Origin: Prevotella sp. UBA6429
Lineage (GTDB): Bacteria > Bacteroidota > Bacteroidia > Bacteroidales > Bacteroidaceae
DNA: 27,033 nt
Assembly: GCA_002437285.1 (NCBI GenBank)
Contig: DJOV01000081.1
Location: 1 to 27,033, forward strand
Reading direction: 5' to 3'
A model generated the notes under the pieces. It was not told where the DNA came from, ran no database searches, and was given only the letters and a program-made list of their open reading frames with translations. The position numbers and the translations under genes were made by a program. This document shows positions 23,101-27,033 of this stretch, piece by piece. Numbering within the stretch: the first letter of the stretch is position 1; each line of letters begins with the position of its first letter.

Positions 23101-23879
23101 AGGGCGAGAAGGCTGGATATGTGAATGTGTCGCAGGTGCAAAACGCCGTCAACACACTCTACAAGGGACTGGCTGACTACCTGGGAAAAATCAAGCCCGA
23201 GAGCCCGCTCGATGTCACCTTCCTCCTGGATGACCCCGACCTGGACAACGGCAGCAACTGGATCAACATTCCCGAGGTGCAAAACGGACTGATCAACCTG
23301 ACCGGCAATGACGTGTTCGAGTGTGGACAGACCATTCCCGTGGAGATGCCCAAGGGCGCATACGGTGTCTTGGTGCGCGGTTTCCAACGTCCCGGCAAGG
23401 TGCTGACAGCTATGGCTGACTACAAGAAGGGCAACGACAACGCTACAGCGAAGGTCACCATCGGCAACAAGATTTTTGCCCTGAAGCACATCTACGAGGG
23501 TGGACAAGAGAAGAGAATCAACGAGGGTGGCCGCGAGACAAAGGCCAGCGGCCTGTATGTGCCCTACGACACGGCTGCCGCAAGGGTTTACATGGAAAAG
23601 GGCTACTACGACAACTGGATTGCCTTCAAGCAGTTTAAGAAGTTCACCATGAGCGTCGGCTTCAAGAACACCACTGCGGTGGACGACGACTGGATCGTGA
23701 TAGGCGACGTGAAAATCTACTACTATGGCGCCAAGGCATCGACCGGCGACGTGACCGGCATCGACGAGGTGGAGGAGGCTGACGGGCAGAAGGCCATCTA
23801 TGGAGTGGACGGTGTGCGCCGCGACACCATGCGGCGTGGCATCAACATCGTAGATGGAAAGAAGATTATCGTGCGATGA
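20115..23879 (+). CDS. Large exported multidomain protein: carbohydrate-binding-like modules with a putative zinc peptidase domain
   Basis: This 1254-residue protein has a signal peptide (cut near SWAQ, residue 18). Two related galactose-binding-like modules occupy residues about 20-158 and 235-376 (shared YTxTVTAQNI/YRVTAVAQNIQQ and GNYxCVDxFxL motifs), each followed by a helical FIVAR-like linker. A fibronectin-like domain (about 513-610) precedes a domain with HEMMHGTGVGQH: His687, Glu688, His691 and a third His698, a zinc-peptidase motif with one residue more than the metzincin HExxHxxGxxH. A ricin-type beta-trefoil-like segment follows (about 791-890), then another helical spacer, a third beta-sandwich (about 1030-1213) and a short tail YGVDGVRRDTMRRGINIVDG with a GKKIIVR end, like tails of Prevotella surface proteins. 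I do not recognise a named family. A glycoprotein-directed protease is the inference. Confidence 0.8.
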   Translation: MKRLLTIAFLMSAMMSWAQTDVTSYIEDPDFDVQQRSAWKTNGFGRQTNNSFPLKHGEAYREIWSGGTAMNAYLYQDVANLPVGTYTLTVTAQNIKQSDKDLVCTGAWIYANDQKTNINKPGEYTVTCVVKDGNLRVGAETKDCTGNYVCVDYFRLSYQLVYADVKDYLQDLLEKATQLDENDGTAARAELVAARDELKKLVDAESSDGLDAALKRLQQAMRQYRLSLASSERPMDMTEEVANPGFESGTSGWTFVDMNTQSNTSFAGKVGNTYTEKWTSGGQGVGDGSALQTIKNLPNGLYRVTAVAQNIQQADPSARQTGCFIVAGTSATEVSTLDNYAVEAFTVTGQLTLGFKCLNATGNYCCVDNFKLYYIGTDEASEDAVFQTVIIKAEETAALQMNTEDKEALQQAIQLAKTIQGTEGRTEAALALESAMEKAQASHAYYVSMDKTIQRGRDALALGLAEGTSGINEAIANIEAAKASGQLDADKVKAADKAMDKAIFCYRVANGSGEAPQVTTFPTVIVGCNAMVGRLKATGGVKEAGFCWAEHPDPTVFDEHSSYNQSNGETNHQPVYVMYDVKASTEYWVRAYAVGNDYAVGYGEPVRVITLPQGDTQYTYLWNGDDDHNLWLDNAMREATAYYNTWTAIKGFRPTANYSPGTETADCSYGGWINVGPWRCNTGTMVHEMMHGTGVGQHGRWWDRNLHNLDEGVWWLGERGNRVTQFFEMDPANGNYRCNGDGMHVCFQGNGSDMQQIRSALLMQALYEDGLPAVSDGACPFYSFESIDSLYYFITNNQYGQTEQYLCENAEGKLVYSKVDGADHLLSDSTYAWRVLYDKMTGLYRIRNLKSGKYFNFSGSGVSLRDTETPGSDDQVQLMPARIMTDMKIGTAMFHAKPYWFARANRVCDPNVMAVNSETSTTVSSPVLDFSNTAYPQFWLILSKEQVAELDKAKSVLGTERLERLIKGSKEIAKSAHEETAAGANAAFDQMVKTIEGEKAGYVNVSQVQNAVNTLYKGLADYLGKIKPESPLDVTFLLDDPDLDNGSNWINIPEVQNGLINLTGNDVFECGQTIPVEMPKGAYGVLVRGFQRPGKVLTAMADYKKGNDNATAKVTIGNKIFALKHIYEGGQEKRINEGGRETKASGLYVPYDTAAARVYMEKGYYDNWIAFKQFKKFTMSVGFKNTTAVDDDWIVIGDVKIYYYGAKASTGDVTGIDEVEEADGQKAIYGVDGVRRDTMRRGINIVDGKKIIVR

Positions 23880-23916
23880 GCACTTTGTCCTAACCAAAAT
23901 GCTGTAAGCATACTAC

Positions 23917-26859
23917 ATGACAAACAGAATATCAACTCTTCTTTTGGGCGTTTGCATGGGTCTCTGTGCAAATGCCCAATTGTCTTTCACCCCCACCGTT
24001 TGGGGCGATTGGCAGACCTGGGGCCAACAGACGGCCGGTTCCTATCTCAACCCGGTCATCCCCAGCGACTACAGTGACATCGACTGCATAGAGCACGACG
24101 GCTACTACTATGCCATCAGCAGCACGTTCCAGTTTGAGCCGGGCATGGTCATCCTGCGCTCCACGGACATGGTCAACTGGCGGGTTTACAGCCACGCCGT
24201 GCCCGACATATCGCAGATCAGCGACGCGCAGACCTGGCGGGTGATGGACCGCTATGCGCGTGGCATCTGGGCGGGCGCCATCCGCTGGCACAACGGCAAG
24301 TTCTACGTGTACTTCGGCTGTCCCGACGAGGGCATGTTCATGACCACGGCCAAGCGGATAGAGGGTCCCTGGGCTCCCTTGACCAAAATGAACATCGGCG
24401 GCGGATGGGACGACTGTTGTCCGCTGTTTGACGATGACGGCCAGAATTATTTCGTGGCCACCCATTTCGCCGACGGCTACAAGACCTATGTGTTCAGGCT
24501 CTCGCCCGACGGCAAGACCGTGGACCTGGGCAGCAAGGTGCTCATCAACGAGGGCTATGGCCGCGAGGCCAACAAGCTCTACAAGTGGGGCGGCAAGTAC
24601 TACCACCTGTTCAGCGAGGACCGCGACGGCGGACGGTACCTCGCCATGCAGCGTGCCGACCGTCCCATGGGCCCCTACGGCGAGCGCCGAAGGCTCTGCC
24701 ACACGCAGCGTGAGTGGAACGAGCCCAACCAAGGCGGCTACCTGCAGGATGCCAAGGGCCAGTGGTTCTTCCTGACACATCATGGGCACGGCGACTGGGG
24801 AGGCCGCGAGGTGAGCCTCCTGCCGGTGACCTGGACGTCGGACGGATGGCCCGTCATCGGGCAACCCGACCGCGACAGCGTGGGCCTCATGGTGTGGCGC
24901 CACGAGATGCCGGTGGCCCGGCGTGCGGCCAAGCAGACGTTCCGGCGCGATGGCGACGCCACGGGTGTCGGCCAGACGGTGGCCGTCGACGGCTTCATGG
25001 CCGAGGACTGGGAGTGGAACTACCATCCCCGTACGGGCTTCTACAAGCGCACGGCCAAGAGCCTGACCTTGAAGGCGTTCAAGCCGTTGCGCGAGAACGA
25101 CCTGATGAAGGCCGGCAACACCCTCACGCTACGCTCATGGCAGACACCCTACAACGTGGCGACCGTCCGCATGGACTTCGGCCGCATGGTGGAAGGCCAG
25201 CGCAGCGGCATCTGCCACTTCTCGGGAGCATGGTCTGAGTTTGGGGTCAGGATGGTGGGCACGGAGCACCAGCTGTACTACCGCGACCACCGTGGGGAGG
25301 ATCAGGTACTGCAGACCGACCTGGACCAGCTCAAGGATAAAAAGGTCTACTTGCGTTCCGTGTGGGACCTGAGCGGCACCAGCCATTACTCCTGGAGCCT
25401 CGACGGCAAGGAGTGGATGGAGACAGGCATCGCCTATCAGCTGGAATGGGGCAACTACCGCGGCGACCGCCTGGGACTTTACACCTACGACAACCATGGC
25501 GAGGGTGGCGAGGCCACGTTCACCGACTTCCATTACGTGTCGACCGACAAGGCACCCGTCGCCAACCCGTTCGGACACTCGCTCGTGCCCGACATGATAG
25601 CCGATGCCAGCATACAGCGGATAGGCGATACCTTCTATTGCTATGCCACGACCGACGGCTACGGCCGTCACCTCGACACCTCGGGGCCTCCTGTGGTATG
25701 GAAGTCCAGGGACTTTGAGCACTGGTCGTTTGACGGCACTTACTTCCCGCAGTGCGACTACGAGAAGTACTGGGCACCCAGCAAGGCCGTCAGCGCCAAC
25801 GGCAAGTGGTATATCTATCCCACGGTCAACGGCTACATGTACCCCTGCGTGGCCGACAGTCCCGACGGTCCCTTCAGCATAGCCAAGGGCAACACCTTCA
25901 CCGTGGCCAACCGGCTGTGGGAGAAGGACGGCGTGCATGCCATCGACGCGGAGATATTTGTTGACGACGACGGCACGCCCTACGCGTTCTGGGGAAGTCG
26001 CAACGTGGCGCGGCTGAAGCCGGACATGGTGACGATAGACACCATCTTCCCCGCCATACCCACAGGCAGGGGAGGATATAGCGAAGGCCCCATCTTCTTC
26101 AAGCGCAACGGCATCTATTATTACCTCTACACCCTGGGGGGCGACGAGCGCTATGAGTACTACTACCAGATGAGCCGCGTGTCGCCCATCGGTCCTTGGG
26201 AGACGCCTGAGCACGACCGGGTATGTACCACCAGCCTGGAGAAGGGTGTCTTTGGCCCGGGACACGGTTGCGTGTTCAACGATGGCGACCAGTACTACCT
26301 GGCTTTCCTCGAGTTTGGCCGTCGCAGCACCAACCGCATGACGTATGTCAACGAGATGCACTTTGACGACGATGGCACGATACGTCAGGTGAACGTTCAT
26401 CTCAATGGCGTGGGCGCCTTGCGTCCTTCCGACCATCCCGAGGAGATACGCCCGCAGTCGGTGGTGGCATCCTCGGAGGCTCCCCGGCATCTCATCCGGC
26501 ACAACCAGGACTGGCGATGCAGCCGTACCGAGCAGTTTGCGCCCTCGTTTGCCATCGACCATGCCAACGGCTCACGCTGGATGGCGGCCGATGCTGACGT
26601 GCGCCCCACGCTGACCGTCGACTTGGGCAAGGCACGCAAGGTGGGCTCCAGCGAGATCGCCTTCGTGCGCCCCACGGCCGGCCACGCCTATGTGCTCGAA
26701 GGCTCGATAGACGGCAAGTCGTGGACGCGTGTAGGGGGCCATGACGATTTTCAGAAGCGGTCTCCTCATGTCGACAAGCTTGGCGGCACATACCGTTACC
26801 TGCGCCTCACGATAACCCTTGGCATCAAGGGTGTCTACGAGTGGCGGCTGTACCAATGA
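23917..26859 (+). CDS. Exported tandem GH43-GH43 glycosidase with discoidin-like C-terminal domain
   Basis: This 980-residue protein has a signal peptide (cut near CANA-Q, residue 20) and two five-bladed GH43 propellers. The first (about 40-320) shows base Asp54 (SDYSDIDC), the Asp165/Asp166 region before LFDDDG, and acid Glu217 (REANKLYK). A beta-sandwich of the GH43 C-terminal type follows (about 330-545). The second propeller (about 550-850) shows Asp563 (MIADAS), Asp677 (AIDAEIFVDDDG) and Glu723 (YSEGPIFF). The last about 125 residues resemble an F5/8 type C (discoidin) binding domain. Both catalytic sites look complete, so it may cleave two linkages. GH43 enzymes act on alpha-L-arabinofuranosides, beta-xylosides or galactans; the exact activities cannot be read here. 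It is the last gene of the run. Confidence 0.9.
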   Translation: MTNRISTLLLGVCMGLCANAQLSFTPTVWGDWQTWGQQTAGSYLNPVIPSDYSDIDCIEHDGYYYAISSTFQFEPGMVILRSTDMVNWRVYSHAVPDISQISDAQTWRVMDRYARGIWAGAIRWHNGKFYVYFGCPDEGMFMTTAKRIEGPWAPLTKMNIGGGWDDCCPLFDDDGQNYFVATHFADGYKTYVFRLSPDGKTVDLGSKVLINEGYGREANKLYKWGGKYYHLFSEDRDGGRYLAMQRADRPMGPYGERRRLCHTQREWNEPNQGGYLQDAKGQWFFLTHHGHGDWGGREVSLLPVTWTSDGWPVIGQPDRDSVGLMVWRHEMPVARRAAKQTFRRDGDATGVGQTVAVDGFMAEDWEWNYHPRTGFYKRTAKSLTLKAFKPLRENDLMKAGNTLTLRSWQTPYNVATVRMDFGRMVEGQRSGICHFSGAWSEFGVRMVGTEHQLYYRDHRGEDQVLQTDLDQLKDKKVYLRSVWDLSGTSHYSWSLDGKEWMETGIAYQLEWGNYRGDRLGLYTYDNHGEGGEATFTDFHYVSTDKAPVANPFGHSLVPDMIADASIQRIGDTFYCYATTDGYGRHLDTSGPPVVWKSRDFEHWSFDGTYFPQCDYEKYWAPSKAVSANGKWYIYPTVNGYMYPCVADSPDGPFSIAKGNTFTVANRLWEKDGVHAIDAEIFVDDDGTPYAFWGSRNVARLKPDMVTIDTIFPAIPTGRGGYSEGPIFFKRNGIYYYLYTLGGDERYEYYYQMSRVSPIGPWETPEHDRVCTTSLEKGVFGPGHGCVFNDGDQYYLAFLEFGRRSTNRMTYVNEMHFDDDGTIRQVNVHLNGVGALRPSDHPEEIRPQSVVASSEAPRHLIRHNQDWRCSRTEQFAPSFAIDHANGSRWMAADADVRPTLTVDLGKARKVGSSEIAFVRPTAGHAYVLEGSIDGKSWTRVGGHDDFQKRSPHVDKLGGTYRYLRLTITLGIKGVYEWRLYQ

Positions 26860-26916
26860 GCTCCAAGCCTGCCATCAGGATATTCAAGTTTCGGTGAACC
26901 TCATAGCGGCTGGCGT

Positions 26917-27033
26917 TTGTCACGATTTTTGGTCGAAAAGTTTGTCGCGGATTGCTGTTGAAATAGAGCGCGAAAATCGGGTTTTTCGTCGGTCGCGCCG
27001 CGATTTGCGTGGGGTAATTTTGCGATAAAGGGT
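26917..27033 (-). repeat. Right copy of terminal inverted repeat
   Basis: Reverse complement of 1-117 with 16 mismatches and no gaps; the outermost 24 bases are identical. It begins 57 bases after the stop of the GH43 gene, and similarity to the left copy stops abruptly at 26917. No gene lies inside. Confidence 0.9.
27015..27022 (+). promoter_or_regulatory. Outward-facing -7 box in right repeat
   Basis: TAATTTTG matches TAnnTTTG and points out of the window to the right, mirroring the box in the left repeat. No good -33 TTTG is present at 19-21 nt. Confidence 0.35.

Noticed and set aside
22461..23897. Minus-strand frame of about 480 codons inside the peptidase-like gene
   Set aside because: Antisense shadow of a clearly coding plus-strand frame with signal peptide and domains.
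25135..26562. Minus-strand frame of about 475 codons inside the GH43 gene
   Set aside because: Antisense shadow; the plus frame has both GH43 catalytic sets.
1..27033. Reading the window as a 27-kb transposon or integrative element delimited by terminal inverted repeats
   Set aside because: No transposase, integrase or mobilisation gene is present, and core genes (leuS, rdgB, porZ) lie inside. The repeat itself is real, but its role is left open.

Overview
The window looks like a chromosomal segment of a Bacteroidota bacterium, most likely Prevotellaceae or a close relative. The reasons are a PorZ-type type IX secretion protein, Bacteroidota promoter signatures (TTTG, 19-20 nt, TAnnTTTG), AT-rich leaders without clear Shine-Dalgarno sites, and a sugar operon that ends in exported glycosidases. 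No integrase, transposase, phage gene, tRNA, rRNA or CRISPR array was seen.

Left part (164-9225, minus strand). leuS, a YitT-family membrane protein and rdgB form a tight operon (abutting or ATGA-overlapping genes) with a good promoter upstream of leuS and a strong intrinsic terminator after rdgB. Beyond the terminator a second minus-strand operon holds porZ (type IX secretion / A-LPS delivery), a GT-C-like multi-spanning membrane protein and an acyltransferase-3 family protein. The latter two could modify a surface glycan.

Middle and right part (9589-26859, plus strand). An AraC-family regulator is divergent from leuS. After a 478-bp non-coding gap comes a co-directional run of nine genes: aldo/keto reductase, TIM-barrel lactonase-type hydrolase, FucP-family transporter, zinc MDR dehydrogenase, RhaM-like mutarotase, then four exported proteins: a GH29 alpha-L-fucosidase, a GH127-type beta-L-arabinofuranosidase, a 1254-residue multidomain protein with a zinc-peptidase-like motif, and a tandem GH43-GH43 enzyme with a discoidin-like C-terminus. 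I read this as a unit that strips fucose (or L-galactose) and arabinose from a plant-type glycoprotein or pectic glycan and oxidises the 6-deoxy-L-galactose/L-galactose through a lactone. No SusC/SusD pair, no sugar-acid dehydratase and no aldolase is present, so uptake of oligosaccharides and the end of the pathway must be encoded elsewhere.

The two extreme ends of the window (1-117 and 26917-27033) are an imperfect inverted repeat (101/117 identical, first 24 bases identical), each with an outward-facing TAATTTTG box. Because core genes lie between them and there is no recombinase, I favour a dispersed intergenic repeat or a shared promoter region (possibly where an assembly contig ended) over transposon ends. 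Other non-coding items worth attention are a possible three-way-junction RNA between the lactonase and transporter genes, a perfect 12-nt tandem repeat upstream of the AraC promoter, and an unexplained intergenic region in front of the sugar operon.
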